Positions 23,201-34,377 of a stretch of DNA of 64,000 bases are shown here, piece by piece. Location: the NCBI GenBank assembly GCA_038049695.1, contig CP142455.1, forward strand, positions 25,147,501-25,211,500, given 5' to 3'. Below the pieces are notes generated by a model. That model did not search any database. It was not told the DNA's origin and was given only the letters and a program-made list of their open reading frames with translations. Made by a program: the position numbers and the translations under genes. Each line of letters begins with the position of its first letter. The stretch's first letter is position 1. The DNA is from Cinnamomum chago (Eukaryota > Streptophyta > Magnoliopsida > Laurales > Lauraceae).

Positions 23201-25080
23201 TTTCATATTAGTTGGTTAAATCAGTAGTAACAAACATGCTTCACTAAACAGATCCAATTTGCAAGAGGAGCATTTGTTCAATACCACAAGTCCATTTGGA
23301 AGTTGACTGGTAAGTAAGGTTATTTGTTGGCATTGGTACGTACAACTATTTCTGATAACATTGATTCGATTAATCTTGCTTTTTTTACAACAACCCCAAG
23401 TGGTAATCAAAGGAAATTATTTTTATCATATATGATTCTCTACATTCTTTCTAATCATATAACTCATTTCAAATCATAACTCATTTCAAATCGTTTTCTT
23501 TATGTTATCTACCAGTTTCTCTAAAACCCAAAATTCCAATGTATGCTGACATTTCTTGTGGTCCATATTATTCTCACATCAATGTTAGTGAAAAATAAAA
23601 ACAAAAAAAAATCCTATCAAAAATGTTTGCACGTCAATCTCTATCTTGGCTTGAAACATTTAGTTCAAGTCATTAGCTGCTGGGTTTGAGATCTACAAAT
23701 ATCAATCACGTTCAAAATCTTAGATCTATCACACGGTTGTTAGCAATCTGATTTGTCATTTCCTTTGAAACGGCCTAATGATTTTTTGATCAATGGCCGT
23801 GATAAAAATACAACATTTCTTCTTCTTATTATGACAAAAGCATTTATATTGGAAAGGAAAAGGAAAACACAAACACTTTGATTTCAAATCTCTATCTGTC
23901 AATTTTTTTATGATGGGATGCTATGGGGAAGAAGACAATGAGCTGCATGCAGAAATGGCCACATGCAACTAGGAATTATGAAAAGGGTTTATCAAAAGTA
24001 GAAAATCATGTCTTAGGGCAAAGTACAAACTTCACATTTCCAGTGCTCTGCCCCAAACATAGTATCATATGCACTTTAATGTTCTCCACCAAACAAAGGC
24101 ATGTGGCTTTAATGGTCTTCAAGAGGTGGGAATGACCTATGGAGCACAACCTAGACGACAATCCAGCCCAGACGACTCAGAAAAGGCCAAAGGGGAGCAT
24201 CATACCTTCGACAAAGAGGATGTGGGAGGGGACCACAGTTGGCAGGAGGGCGAGGAGTAGGAGCAGTAGCCGAAGCGGATGTTGGAGGGGACCCAGTTGT
24301 TCGAGGGAGAAAGGACGCAGAGGAACTTGTATGTGCAAATGGAATCCTTGACAGTGAAACACGAGGAAAATGCCTCTTTTGTTCTAATTTGTGTCCACCG
24401 CAGGGTCCCAAGGGACGCTAGTTAAAAGTGCTAAAAAAAAGACACATTTTCAGGCAAAATGACTAATCAGTGCAAGGTCGGTTAAAGTGTTCTTTTAAGC
24501 CCACAGGTCATCTAAAGTGTCTTTTTTGGTAAAATCCTCTTTTAACTTAGAGTTACATTAAATGGACATAAAAACTGCATTTATAAATGGACATCTAGAA
24601 GAAGTGTATATGGAAAATTTTCAAGGTTTCGTATAAGAGAATGAAAATAAATCAGTTTATAAATTAAAGAAATCGATATATAGTCTTAAACAGGCTTCCA
24701 GACAATGGTATTTAAAATTCAATCGCATTATTACATCTTTTGATTTTATTGAAAATATTGTTGATCATTGTATACATCTTAAAGTAAGTGGGTGTCGATT
24801 TATGATTTTAGTCCTTATATGTCGATGACATTTTATTGGCTAGTAATGATCTTGGAATGATTTATGAAACTAAGGAATATCTTATGAACAATTTTGATAT
24901 CAAAGATATGGGTGAAGCGACCTTTGTAATAGGAATCGAGATTTATCGAGATAAATCTTGAGGATTACTTGGGTTATACAGGAAGCTTATATTAAAAATG
25001 TACTTAAGAGATTTTGTATGGAAAGGTGTAAGGCATAAAATGTACTTATGACAAAAGGTGACAAGTTTAGTAAAGAACAA

Positions 25081-26250
25081 GGGGATTTTACCAAAAAAAA
25101 TACTTTAGATAACCAGTGGGCCAAAAGAAACACTTTAACCGACCATGCACCAGAACAATCAGTTTGCCTGAAATGGTGTTTTTTTTTAAGAAGTTTCAAC
25201 TAGCATCCCTAGGGACCTTATTTTTATTAAGCTAAGGGTCCTTAAGGACCCTGCGGCGGACACAAATTAAAATAAAAGAGGGATTTTGCTCGTGTTTCGC
25301 TGTTAGGGCTTCACAAACAGGTTCCTCTGCACCCATAGATTTTAATATCTTACACCATCTATTTCATTTTCCGCAATGCTGCTGCAGTATTCCAAAACCG
25401 CAAACTCATAAAAAGACATTGCATGTAGGCCCCGGAGAAACCAAAAGAACGCAATCACTGTACAAGGTAGAACAGACCCCAACCAGACCACAGTAACTTC
25501 AATAACTCTGATTTATGGTTTGTCAAGGCACATTCCTGACATCTGGGCTGACCATGGAAAAAATGAGCTAGGACTGTTTACATGCAATCATATATCGATG
25601 ATCATGTGGATCTGACAGGTTGGTTGGAGTGGGATAGGGATTTTGTATTGAAGACTTTGTATTATGGGTTGTACACAAATGGCGGACCGGGTGCAGGAAT
25701 GTGTAGGTGGGTCAAATGGCCTAGTTATCATGTGATGACATGTGCAAATCAGGCGAAGAAGTTTACAGTGTGAGAGCTGATACAAGGTGCGACATGGTTC
25801 AAGTCTACTGGAGTGACTTACACTGAAGGATTCTGGTTGTGAGATTAGTCTTTTGTTTACTCTGTTTTAATGTCCTTGTGTTGCAAAAGACTGCAGTGGT
25901 CTCAAATAAGTGAAGTTGTCCTTGTATTGTGGAAGAGAGTGAACATCCTCTTATCATTCTTCTCAGAACATATCTGAGCCTTGTTCGCAGGAAGAAATGG
26001 GTGCAGAGGAACCTGTATGTGAAGCCCTAACAGCGAAACACGAGCAAAACCCTTCTTTTATTCTAATTTGTGTCCGCCACAGGGTCCTAGGGACCCTTAG
26101 CTTAATAAAAATAAGGTCCCTAGGGACGCTAGTTGAAACTCCTTAAAAAAAACACCGTTTCAAGCAAACTGATTGTTCTGGTGCACGGTCGGTTAAAGTG
26201 TTTCTTTTGGCCCACTGGTTATCTAAAGTTTTTTTTTTGGTAAAATCCCC
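25081..26250. mobile_element. Pack-MULE carrying a pectin methylesterase fragment
   Basis: TIRs of about 258 bases (25081-25338, about 25993-26250) begin GGGGATTTTACC and are clearly related to those of the MULE at 18784-24539 (ACTTTAGATAACC(A)GTGGGCC, TAGCATCCCTAGGGACC). A perfect 9-base TSD AAAGAACAA lies at 25072-25080 and 26251-26259. The interior holds only host gene sequence, the definition of a Pack-MULE. It interrupts the fossil copia element. Movement would need transposase from a MULE elsewhere. Confidence 0.93.
25365..25854 (+). pseudogene. Pectin methylesterase (pectinesterase) C-terminal fragment in the Pack-MULE
   Basis: Pectinesterases remove methyl esters from cell-wall homogalacturonan. 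The plus strand shows conserved family blocks in order. First is AAVFQN (near 25380), then an ITxQGRTDPNQTT-like block (25455-25500), then a YLGRPWK-type block (near 25530-25560). The best-preserved run is MQSYIDDHVDLTGWLEWD followed by TLYYGLYTNGGPGAG and VKWPSYHVMTCA (25582-25773). The C-terminal GATWFKSTGVTYTEGFW comes last, ending at TGA 25852-25854. A TGA in frame at 25771-25773 (after KFTV) and indels upstream break it. The catalytic Asp and most of the enzyme are absent. Family assignment is confident; the parent gene is not here. Confidence 0.93.
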
Positions 26251-28078
26251 AAAGAACAATGTCTAAGAAATGGAATTGAAAGACAATAGATGGAGAAATG
26301 TCCTTATGCAGCTACAATCGGCTATTTAGTGTTTGCACAAACATGCACTAGACTCAATATCAGTTTTGCTGTTGGCATGGTTAGTAGATATCAAAGTGAT
26401 CTAAGAATGACATATTAGGTAAGAGTTAAAAAAATGTTTGTGATGCCTTAATGGCACAAGAAATTACATGCTCTCTTACGGAAGGTCTAATCGTTTAGAA
26501 GTTATCGGTTATTCGGATACTGTCATCGCTGGTTGCCTTGATACTAGAAAGTCTACTTCGGGATACATCTCCTTGTTAGCTGGCGAGGCAGTTTCATGAA
26601 GTAATGCAAAACAAACCTTAGTGACTCTATCCACATTTGATGTTGAATACATGACATGCTTTGAAGCCACGGGTTACGCTATTTGGATTCGTGATTTTAT
26701 CTTAGGATTAAGTGTTATGTACACAATTTTTAAGCCCTTGAAGATTTATGGTGATAATGACGCTACGAAATGATTTGCTCAGAATGACAAGGTTTCCAGT
26801 AAATCAAAATTCCTGAAAGTCAAATACCTTGTACTAAAGGAAAAGGTACGAGATCGGTTAGTGTCTATCGTTGGGATCCCGACAAGACTCATGATAGCAG
26901 ATCATTTGACAAAAGCATTAGCGCCAAAGGTCTATAAAGAGCATGTTAGAAATATTGGCTAATTGAACTGCGTTATTGAAGATACGTAAAGACACTATGG
27001 TATTTATCATTGAAATATGATTTCATATTTTCTTACTTTATTGAAATTATTGTCATATGTGATTGAAGTGTATAAGGTGAGAAATTTTTTTAAAAAAATG
27101 GCATTATTGTACCCAATAAATAGGATTGCTATGAAAATTATCCTATATTACCCTTATTAAGGATTGTGTTTGTAAGTCCATGGGGATCCGAACCCTAGAG
27201 GGGGGGTGAATAGGGTGAGCTTCAACTATGACCAATTTTAACCAATTTTAACTTCTTTAAAACAAACTAGTCACATGTGATGATTAAACATACAAGATGC
27301 GGAAGCTAACAAAAGAATCACCACAAAGCAATCACCATTACACAAGTATTTATAGTGGTTCGGCCTCAATGCCTACATCCACTACCGGCTTGTGATCCAA
27401 CACCCCACCGGATTTCCACTATTTATGCTTTTCAATAGGCTAAGCAATAACCTTTACAATATGCTTTTCAAGGCTTAGCAATAACCTTTACAATGATGTT
27501 TTTCAAGGCTCAACATCAACCTATCCACTATGCTTTTATAGGCTAAGCAATAACCTCTTCAACCACAAGGTTGGTTATCTCACTAAGTTAGTGTCTATAA
27601 TACACTTGATGGAGATTCAATTAAGCTCATTACAATGCCTCTTAAATAGGCGGATATGGAAATGAAATTCTAATACACACTCACACTATGAATGCAAAGA
27701 TGAAAACATATGAAGTGTGTGTGTGTGGTCCTCAATCATTTTGAAAATGAAAGCTCATAAATGTATGCCTAAGGCTTTTGAAAGTTTAAGATCATAAAAC
27801 ATTTATGATTGAGGATATGATGCAATCACATGTTAAAAGTAACAACTTGTTAATGATATCAAAGTTACACAAGTTGTATGAAATGGATTAGCTCTAAACA
27901 TGTGATGCATAGGGATGTCAATCAAATCATCAAAGAAGCTCAAAACATAAAAATAGATTTGATTGAAGAGAGGGACAAATCATATGTAATTATAAGGACA
28001 ACTTGAAAATGATTTACCAATCAAAGTAAGGCAAGTTGTGATACTTTAAAACAATAATACACATATGATTTGTAATGA

Positions 28079-28672
28079 TGTTGGATCCAAAACATAAGAT
28101 ACATTTTAGAGAGATTTTCTTATGATGGAAAAACAACACCCAAAGATTCAACAAAGTATATGAATCATGTTACATATTTCATTAACATGATCTACTTAGA
28201 TTTACCAAAGATAAAGTACTACTTTGATGAATCAATGGTGATGTATCCAAAACAATAGATCTATTCAAAATATAGAATATGCTAAGGATACAACATATCA
28301 TATATTAACATGTTACAAAGATTTACCAATGATAAAACAAAACATGAAAACATATGATTTGTAAAGAGGTTGAGTCCAAAACATAAGATAGTTTTGAAAG
28401 TAAATTTCTTATGATGGAAAACAACAACCAAAGATTCAACCAAGTATATGGATCATGTTACATATGATTTCAAAGGTTTTTACATTAACATGATCTACTT
28501 AGATTTACCAAAGTTAAGTACTACTTGAATTGAATCATATGGTGTTGTATCCAAAACAATAAATCAACTCAAGACATAACACATGTTAAGGACACAACAC
28601 AAACATAGTTTATCATGCTAGAAATGATTTACCAAAAATAAAACAAAGCATGAAAACATATGATTAAGAAAG
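28079..28672. repeat. Two-unit tandem repeat, about 291 bases each
   Basis: Unit 1 (28079-28369) and unit 2 (28370-28672) share CCAAAACATAAGATA, TTTCTTATGATGGAAAA, CAAAGATTCAAC and the ending GAAAACATATGATT. The sequence is low in GC and non-coding, inside the LTR-like element. Confidence 0.85.
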
Positions 28673-28860
28673 GAAGAGCCTACTTGGTGGTTTAACTTCA
28701 TTAATCCAAGCTTTAGCTTTCCTAATCTTCCCCTTCATCCCTTGGTTCTTTTCCCTTTTGATATGCCTCAATACCTCTCAAGGAGGGGCTTAAAAATCCC
28801 AACTTTTGGAAAGGGAAAGAACTCCTTTTTATAGCCAAAATAGCCCCAACGGCTAGTTTA

Positions 28861-29054
28861 GCCGGTTGACCGGCCATGACAGGCCGGTTGACCGGCCAAG
28901 CACAACGGTCATAAAAAGAGCCGTTGTGCCAGCCCGGTTGACCTGCCCTGTGTGGCCGGTTAACCGGGCCTCTTGGCCGGTTGACCGGCAACACATGGCC
29001 GGTTGACCGGGCCTCTTGGCCGGTTGACCAGGAACACATGGCCGGTTGACCGGG
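28861..29054. promoter_or_regulatory. Cluster of eight CCGGTTGACCGG-type motifs (W-box core)
   Basis: Eight near-palindromic units occur in about 190 bases; seven hold exact GGTTGACC and one is GGTTAACC. TTGACC is the W-box core bound by WRKY factors (established knowledge). The units stand out as GC-rich in AT-rich surroundings and lie inside an LTR, where promoter and enhancer elements normally sit. Function is inferred. Cysteine/proline-rich frames across it on the minus strand are not genes. Confidence 0.5.
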
Positions 29055-29649
29055 CCTGCCCAGAATTTCCCATTTTTTGGGTTTCTTGAAGATTTTCTTT
29101 GGGGATCTTTTGGGCCATTAAAATCAAGCATTTTCACATGTTTTAAATCATTCTAAGATGTATAAAAACATGAAACAAAAAGCCTAAAAGGATTCAAAGA
29201 CTTTTAAAACAAAGGCTTGCTTGATTTCTTGAAAACTCTTTCTTAAAACAAATGCATCCAAGATTGAAAACAAAACATGCATAAATCAAAACTTTTACAA
29301 CTCTTAAAAACCATGCATGTATAAACCAAGATTTCAAGTTTATCTAAAACAATGCAAGTGTGTTTAAATCAAATGATGCTTGAATGATTATGCATCCATC
29401 AAATTGCAATCTACAAAATTCCTAACAGTGTTAAGTAAGAATGCTAATGACGTAATTACAGAAGGAAGCATGTCGTTAAAAGCATGCATGTAACGGTCAT
29501 TGTTCACATTATTAGACTTACTTAGTCACAAATTAAAGACTTAGAATAAAAGTTATGATGGCAAGTGTTTTTCAAAATGGTGATCACCGGTCTAGGTCAT
29601 TTTTTGAAATTAGTTTATGGACCAAGTGGGATAATGTTTGATCGTTTTA

Positions 29650-30989
29650 TTAGGTGTGCCCCCACATGACCACGTTTAAGTGTGAAACGGTCCTCTCAGT
29701 CTTTGGATTCCATTTATGATCAAGAAATGGTATTTACTAGTTGCTATTAATTGCAGATTCAAGGGACAAATTAGAGAATTTTTCTTTTCTTGATGGAAGG
29801 AGACCCCTGGGTAACTCTCTTGCCAACGAACGAATCTATGTAACCATCATTTACCAGAAAATAAAGACAAAGGACACGAGAGTTGTGATTCCCCACTAAA
29901 GACCAAACTTCTGTTGGATCAGAGGCTCAAGATGGCACAATCAAACACCATTCAACTCATCTAATGTTTCAGATTTGATTTTTGTAGTATTATTGGATTG
30001 ATTCCAGAGAGGGTCAAAAGACCCAAAAGACACAACCTTTTATCAACTACCTTCATACACATGGTTAAGAAAGAGAGAAAATTGCCCATTTTCATTGGAA
30101 GTTGGGAGAAGGAAAGGCCGAGTGTTATTCATGAAATATGGTCCATTCGGTTTGGACATCAGATTATTAGATATGTTATTACCACATGTATAGGCCCACT
30201 GCAAGGGTACCATGCATAACCTCACTACAGGATCATGTACTTCCTCTTGAACAAGAGGTATGAAACTAGACTACCTGTTACTGGTTGCAATCCTTGAGGC
30301 CGTTTGGTAATGTTTTTCAGATGAGTGATGCCTGATTGAATTCATCCAGCATGATTTCATGGTTCCATGGGTATGGTCAACTTATGTAATGGACTTTTAT
30401 CAAAGAAATCATAGTATTACTTACAATTTGTACAACATTGTTTGTCCCTTTACTTTGGTACAATGTTGCTATACCATTGGGTTTCAATGCTATTCTCTGC
30501 TTTTGTGTTCTTTTATCATTTTTTAGTTTTCATGAAATCCCATTTTCACTGATACAATAAAATAAAATAAAAAGAATTTGTTTGTGCCGATATATGACCA
30601 GTTGCATTTTTCGTCAATGGCATACACAGCTAAGTCTGAAACTTTTTTGCCCCCACTGGGCCTTCATTCTCCTTCTCAGATGCAATTCAATCTATCTTGA
30701 TCCAGGAGAGGCGCTGTTAATGAACTGGAAGTTCTTGTTTGATTGTTGATAGCCTATAGACTTCTCTAGTCAGTTGCAGAGAGTATTGATGATGACAAAT
30801 TTCTGTCTTTGTATTTCTTCTCCACTATTGGTTTGGAGAGGTTTCTGCAGTTTTTTGGTTTGTTTTGAATTTTTCCTTTCTTGCTTGACTGTTCACTAGA
30901 GAAAACAAGATGGGTGTACCAACATTCTCTACAACGAGTAATAAATACATTTGAACGAATCAAGATCATGTTCGCCGACTAGTGTTTCA
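29650..30989. other. Copia LTR remnant then unassigned sequence
   Basis: The start should be copia LTR, but its right end is not identifiable. I see no gene. Short open frames at 29998-30219 (plus) and 30766-30969 (minus) have no recognised family. Confidence 0.4.
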
Positions 30990-30997
30990 AGCATACC

Positions 30998-31568
30998 TAG
31001 AGGGGGCAAAATATGAACCGACCCGACCCCCACATTACCCGCTTAACCTGACCCGTTTAATAGGCGGGTCGGTCACAGGTCAAGTATTCATGACCTGCAA
31101 TTAAGCGGGTCGGGTTAGGGTTGACCCGCTTGACCCGCAAAACCCGCTTATTTAAGCTAAAATTGAATTTGATTATTTTAATGTATAGGCTAAAAAAAGT
31201 GAATGGACCTTAACCAATTCAACCGCACCCTTTTTATTAATAGAAAGCAAGATAATGAGCATCAAATGGCTGTTGAAATGAGATTAGACCAAATTTGAGC
31301 TTAAAAGTCAGTTTTGGTCTGGCAGGGAATCGTGGTTGAGTCTATTGATTCACTAGATGGATGTGGGTAATGCAGGTTGACCTGAACTGTATAACCCGCA
31401 ATGGTTATGCGGGTTTAAGTGGGTCGGGTCGGGTTGACCCATGGTGGGTGCGAGTTAGGGGTTTCCAACCCGTTTAATAAACGGGTCGAATGCGGGTTAG
31501 ACTTGTATGACCCGTTTAATAAATGGGTCCGACCCGTTTAGCACAACCCAACCAGATTGCCACCGTTA
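30998..31568. mobile_element. hAT-type MITE rich in GGGTCGGG/CCCGACCC
   Basis: Ends are TAGAGGGGGCAA and, read inward from the right, TAACGGTGGCAA. The 8-base TSD AGCATACC is perfect (30990-30997, 31569-31576). The arms repeat ACCCGTTTAATA and GGGTCGGGTT in inverted orientation. It is non-coding. Confidence 0.88.
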
Positions 31569-31576
31569 AGCATACC

Positions 31577-32047
31577 TCTATAACGTTTGTGGTGACCAAC
31601 CAAATCCCTACTTGAAAGACAAATGCTGCTAACATAAAAGGGATGGAGTTTATTTTTAGTCAAGTGGGCTCAGTTCCACTCCTTTCAAATTCTCGAGTAT
31701 GGATCCTTGTTAGCCTCTATAGATGCTTCTCCGGCAACAGCTGCCCATAACTCTGTCGTGGGCTAACATAATGATAACTCCACTGTGGCCAAAGACTCCT
31801 GGGATGGGCGGGACATATCCTAGATTATTATTATTATTATTATTATTATTAACAAAATAATGATAACTCAAGATGAATGTCATCCTGTCTCATCAGTTAC
31901 CATCACATTTCACTTCAAAAGGAGCGGGTCCTACTTTCATAGGAGCGGGTCCTACTTTCATATTGAGCACAAGCTAATAACTTGGTTGCTCGTGCTCATT
32001 TGGATAGTGAGACCCACTCCATTAAAGTGATATTTGAAGAAGTCTAT
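31577..32047. other. Spacer with microsatellite and 19-base tandem repeat
   Basis: Contains an (ATT)n run at about 31826-31850 and a tandem pair of AGGAGCGGGTCCTACTTTC at about 31920-31960. I see no gene. Confidence 0.7.
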
Positions 32048-32272
32048 GTTAGTTATTACATGAGTATCATATAATGATGGAGATCGCTAGTAGGGATAAT
32101 TCAGACCAGTCAAATTGAATTCCTTCTCCACCATTGATATATCCACCTGGAGATTGTAGGTTCGAAACTGCACTACCATACTAGGCCTAAGGGGGGTTTA
32201 CACGGCTTTCCTCTAAGAGATTAGTCCAACCCTTTGGGTTGGAAACCCTCCGATAACCAAAAAAAAAAAAAA
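32048..32272 (+). mobile_element. SINE-like retroposon with poly(A) tail
   Basis: A box B-like GGTTCGAAACTGC lies near 32159 and the element ends CCCTCCGATAACC plus A-run (32256-32271). A short direct repeat TCTATG before (about 32042) and after could be the TSD. Box A is not convincing, so the left end is tentative. Confidence 0.5.
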
Positions 32273-32402
32273 TCTATGAATTTCACCTCAATAATAGTGG
32301 GCTCCACATCTGGCACTTGATGGAAATGTGATTAATATCAAATCATTAGTGATGCCCCACCCGGTTACCTTTCTAATCAAGCAGAGTTTGTTATAGAGTA
32401 AT

Positions 32403-34121
32403 TAGGGCTGCACAAGGGCGGTTCGGATCGGTTTAACACTAAAACCAACAACCAAACCGAACCTGTCGGTTATTTAATGAACCGATCCGATCCGACCAAT
32501 GGAGAGGGCTTAAACCAAACTGAACCGAACCAACCGGTTCGTTTTAGTTCGGTCAGTTTAACCATTGTTTTTCATTTTATATTTTTTGAAAATCAGACAT
32601 TGAAAATTTCAAAATGATGATACCTCGTCCTTTGCATTTATTCCAATGTTTAGTGCAAACATAAAAATCCAACATTCCAGACTGGACTAAACGCATATAA
32701 AAAATAATTCTACTCCAAAAAGAGAGTTTGGACTAAACGCAAGCGCGCAAAAAAATAATAATAAATAAACAACTTGCAGTGAAACATTCATTCCACATTA
32801 TACCATTTGGAATTACAATAGAATAATAATTCATGTCAAAAAAAGTAACACACAAACGAAATCCGTATCAGAACCCACTATATTTTTCAAAAATGAAGGT
32901 TTCTTAACACATTGGTTAGGTGAGACCAAAACCAACCATCAAAAGACTAGTCTCTATTGGCTTTTCTTACATTCTCAAGAGTGCAGCCTTCTGATAAAAA
33001 CTTCATTGAAACGAGGTAAGAATTATGATGGAAGGAAAACACCATGTACAGTAACCCCTCCATCTGCAAGGAAGTATCAAAAAGCATTTGAGCGATTAAA
33101 AGAGATGCACTGAGGCAGTGTTGACGGTTGAGTTCATGTGAGAATGGAACTGTGGAATGTAACGTTGAAAGTAGTAAAAAACGAAACCCTAAGACTAAAA
33201 TAGTAAAAAAGCAACACTTAAGTTACTACATACTAGGGCTGCACAAAAAATCCGGTATCACCGCAAAACCGAACCGAACTGACCGAACTGGGCGGTTCAG
33301 ATCGGTTTATAGTGGATCGGTTCGGTTAACGATTTGAAAATCATAAAAACCGCTTACATTGGTCGGTTATTGGTTTGAGCCCACGATTAACCGCTTAAAC
33401 CGAACCGACCGTATGCGGTAACTTAAGTATTGTTTTTTATTATTTTAGCCTTAGGGTTTCGTTTTTTACTACTTTCATAGTTAGAGTCGACAACTCCATT
33501 CTCACATAAGCTCAATTGTCAGCACTACCTCAGAGGGTATCATGTGGAATGAATATTTCACTGCAAGCTGGCTATTGTTTTTTTTTTTTTTTTTGTTCTT
33601 GTGTTTAATCTAAACTATTTTTTGGAGTAGAATTATTTTTTATATGCATTTATTCCAGTATGGATTGTTGGACTTTTATGTTTGCACCAAACATTGGAAC
33701 AAATGCAAAGGACGGAGTATCATCATTTTGAGATTTCCAATGTTAGATTTTCAAAAAAATAAAATAAAAAACGGCGGTTTAACCGACCAAACCGATCCGA
33801 ACCGTTTGGTTTGGTTTAGTTAGGTTTAACCCCTCTCTATTGGTCGGATTAGATTGGTTAATTAAAAAACCGACAGGTTCAGTTTCGTTGTTGGTTTTAG
33901 TGTTAAACCGATCTGAACCGCCCATGTGCAGCACTACTACATATAGTCGGTTCGGTTTAAGCGGTTAACCGTGGGCTCAAACAAATAACAAACCGATGTA
34001 AGCGGTTTTTATGATTTTCAAACCGTTAACCAAACCGGTCTACTAAAATCCAATCCGAACCGTCCGGTTCGGTCGGTTCGGTTCGATTCTGCGGTGATAC
34101 CAGATTTTTTGTGCAGCCCTA
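32403..34121. mobile_element. Composite hAT-type element with interleaved inverted repeats
   Basis: The outer ends are TAGGGCTGCACAA on both sides, with a perfect 8-base TSD AGAGTAAT (32395-32402, 34122-34129). Inside are two inverted-repeat pairs. Pair A is 32403-33230 with about 33426-33938 (GGGCGGTTCGGATCGGTTTA against its complement). Pair B is about 33234-33416 with about 33941-34121 (AATCCGGTATCACCGC against its complement). The order is A, B, A', B', so the pairs interlock and are not nested. Arms are full of AACCGAACCGACC motifs. No transposase is present. Confidence 0.85.
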
Positions 34122-34306
34122 AGAGTAATTACAGATCCAAAAATTTTACTATTATTTATTCTTACCTAAAATACAAATAGTTACTTTACCGCTCGTTTAC
34201 TTTTCTCATCTCACAGCTGAGTACTTTACCAGATAAAATGAATGGAATTTCCACTCTATCTGAAAAATACCCTACTTTACCGCTATAAAGATGAACGAAC
34301 TTGCCC

Positions 34307-34315
34307 TATATAAAA
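34307..34315 (+). promoter_or_regulatory. TATA box of the F-box gene
   Basis: TATATAAAA stands 63 bases before the ATG at 34378. Transcription would start near 34340, which makes the upstream ATG at 34291 part of the promoter and supports 34378 as the start codon. Confidence 0.55.
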
Positions 34316-34377
34316 GCCCTTTAAACCTTCTCCCCTGTATCTTCTTCCTGGAAAATCGAATTCTCTTTCTTCTTGTC

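Larger units (their letters stand above)
18784..24539 (-). mobile_element. Mutator-like element (MULE) with long TIRs and transposase remnants
   Basis: Terminal inverted repeats of roughly 400 bases (18784 to about 19190 and about 24150-24539) begin GAGGATTTTACC and continue ACTTTAGATGACCTGTGGGC. A perfect 9-base TSD TTTTAACTT flanks it (18775-18783, 24540-24548), the MULE hallmark. Minus-strand transposase pieces lie at 22066-22521 and 22792-23200. The 5.76 kb element interrupts the copia RT. Tandem repeats at 20325-20475 and 21417-21695 fill other parts. It looks like a former autonomous element that lost the middle of its transposase. Confidence 0.92.
27171..29427. mobile_element. Fossil solo LTR (or very short LTR element) with TG...CA ends
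   Basis: The insert starts TGTAAGTCC and ends TTCCTAACA. It is flanked by the 5-base duplication GTGTT (27166-27170, 29428-29432), the pattern of LTR-element integration. There is no pol sequence, primer site or second LTR inside, so a solo LTR of about 2.26 kb is the simplest reading. Features inside: GAGGGGGGGTGAATAGGG (27202), a conserved-looking ATAGTGGTTCGGCC (27352), a two-unit tandem repeat (28079-28672) and a GGTTGACC cluster (28861-29054). It lies in the 3' region of the copia element and is younger than it. Confidence 0.78.
18740..29700 (+). mobile_element. Fossil Ty1/copia retrotransposon split by three insertions
   Basis: Pieces lie in order on the plus strand. An RT start (MAIVDHFNL, about 18757-18783) is followed after the MULE by the RT body (KTAFINGHLEE, YSLKQASRQWYLKFN, 24549-25071). 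After the Pack-MULE come the end of RT and RNase H (GYSDT, DTRKSTSGYISLLAGEA, 26260-26960). After the solo LTR comes a purine-rich tract AAGTGGGATAA (29624-29634), with an LTR-like TG start at 29635. RT followed by RNase H at the 3' end is the copia arrangement. The 5' half is absent and the copy is broken, with several breaks. The three insertions are younger than the element. Confidence 0.88.

Noticed and set aside
28861-29054. Possible CRISPR-like array
   Set aside because: The repeats are short, irregularly spaced and near-palindromic, lack spacers of constant length, and lie in plant nuclear DNA.
28722-29137. Minus-strand open frames with repeated VNRP and GQPA motifs
   Set aside because: The peptide repeats simply reflect the CCGGTTGACCGG motif array inside an LTR.
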